A stretch of 6,163 nucleotides of DNA from Halolactibacillus sp051746745 (GTDB lineage: Bacteria; Bacillota; Bacilli; Bacillales; Amphibacillaceae): NCBI GenBank assembly GCA_051746745.1, contig JBNJFJ010000106.1, positions 1 through 6,163 of the forward strand. Reading direction: 5' to 3'. The notes beneath the pieces were generated by a model. The model was not told the origin of the DNA, did no database searches, and worked only from the letters and a program-made list of their open reading frames with translations. Made by a program: the position numbers and the translations under genes. This document shows, in pieces, positions 6,018-6,163 of the stretch (position 1 is the stretch's first letter; each line of letters starts with the position of its first letter).

Positions 6018-6026
6018 TGGTATAAT
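6018..6026 (+). promoter_or_regulatory. tnpA: tnpA promoter, extended -10
   Basis: TGGTATAAT contains a perfect TATAAT (6021-6026) with an upstream TG, forming an extended -10. A weak TTGTCT (6000-6005) lies 15 nt upstream. Initiation around 6032-6034 would leave a leader of about 25 nt containing AAGGA (6043-6047). Confidence 0.65.
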
Positions 6027-6058
6027 CAATCTTATTAAATATAAGGATTGATATAAAA

Positions 6059-6163
6059 ATGAAGTTAGACAGTAACAATCATTCAGTATTTTTGATGCAT
6101 TACCATCTTGTGTTAGTTGTGAAGGATCGAAGAAAAGTAATAGATGATACGATTTCGGATTAT
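6059..6163 (+). CDS. tnpA: IS200/IS605 family transposase TnpA, N-terminal fragment
   Basis: Thirty-five codons are present before the window ends in frame. The N-terminus contains HSVFLMHYHLVLVVKDRRKV (residues 8-27), the characteristic opening of IS200-type Y1 HUH transposases. These nick and rejoin single-stranded DNA at the element's ends through one tyrosine. The metal-binding His-hydrophobic-His motif and the catalytic Tyr lie further downstream in family members and cannot be seen here, so integrity is unknown. Full-length relatives are about 130-155 residues. ATG 6059 has AAGGA at 6043-6047 and an 11-nt gap. An upstream TTG is followed almost at once by TAA, so no earlier start is possible there. 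The gene is divergent from the SurA-like lipoprotein gene. Confidence 0.9.
   Translation, partial: MKLDSNNHSVFLMHYHLVLVVKDRRKVIDDTISDY

Larger units (their letters stand above)
5745..6058. other. Intergenic region: lipoprotein promoter side and IS left end
   Basis: This 314-nt gap lies between the divergent SurA-like lipoprotein gene and tnpA. The left part, to about 5830, holds the lipoprotein ribosome site, a GAAGC(TCTT)GCTTC hairpin at 5775-5788 in its leader, and a candidate promoter. From about 5830 to 5900 the sequence is AT-rich with nothing convincing. The right part (5909-6058) is the structured left end of the insertion sequence, with its terminator-like hairpin and the tnpA promoter. 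No additional gene is supported. Confidence 0.6.
5909..6163 (+). mobile_element. IS200/IS605-family insertion sequence, left end and 5' part (truncated by window)
   Basis: The segment combines a highly structured, GC-richer leader (5909-5995) with the start of a Y1-type tnpA gene. This matches the left-end layout of IS200/IS605 elements, which have subterminal hairpins instead of terminal inverted repeats and move as single strands. The exact left boundary cannot be fixed, because these elements have no inverted repeats and target duplications are not made. It probably lies between about 5880 and 5912. The right end, and whether a tnpB follows, are outside the window. Confidence 0.75.

Noticed and set aside
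1..6163. CRISPR arrays, tRNA or rRNA genes
   Set aside because: No regularly spaced repeats, tRNA cloverleaf-like sequences or rRNA segments were seen by eye on either strand.

Overview
The window looks like chromosomal DNA from a low-GC Gram-positive bacterium (Bacillota, Bacillaceae-like). The evidence is purine-rich AGGAGG-type ribosome sites, TTG and GTG start candidates, two lipoprotein signal peptides with Cys lipoboxes, a class D sortase, a MecA/PbpC-type penicillin-binding protein, and hairpin-plus-T terminators. The secreted parts of several proteins are strongly acidic, most clearly in the lipoprotein encoded on the minus strand near the right end. That would fit a halophilic or alkaliphilic bacillus, but this is inference and no species is named.

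Layout. At 1-346 is the 3' half of a YigZ/IMPACT-family gene (plus strand), convergent with a VanZ-like membrane protein gene (minus, 373-882) across a short gap with a shared hairpin. At 883-1063 is a divergent intergenic region with a palindromic, promoter-like core and a structured 5' leader. At 1064-3711 is a tight two-gene operon: class D sortase, then a lipoprotein class B PBP of the PBP2a/PBP5/PbpC type, closed by a 15-bp-stem terminator. At 3830-4840 is a monocistronic aromatic-acid-exporter-like (ArAE/DUF939, FUSC superfamily) membrane protein gene. It converges on a SurA-N-domain lipoprotein gene (minus, 4980-5744) across a bidirectional terminator. The right end (about 5890-6163) is the left end and the first 35 codons of tnpA from an IS200/IS605-family insertion sequence, which runs off the window.

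How the genes relate. Most of the content serves the cell envelope. The sortase attaches surface proteins to peptidoglycan, the PBP cross-links peptidoglycan, and the SurA-like lipoprotein probably helps exported proteins fold. The VanZ-like and ArAE proteins are membrane proteins of uncertain substrate. The sortase and PBP are almost certainly co-transcribed, and their starts and stops are close enough for translational coupling. No sorting-signal substrate of the sortase lies in the window.

No strong case for a wholly new system was found. The items most worth a second look are the sortase-PBP coupling, the competing RNA folds in the IS left end, the SurA-like lipoprotein that lacks a parvulin domain, the structured leader and palindromic divergent promoter of the sortase operon, and a possible decayed IS200/IS605-type hairpin at 4854-4890.
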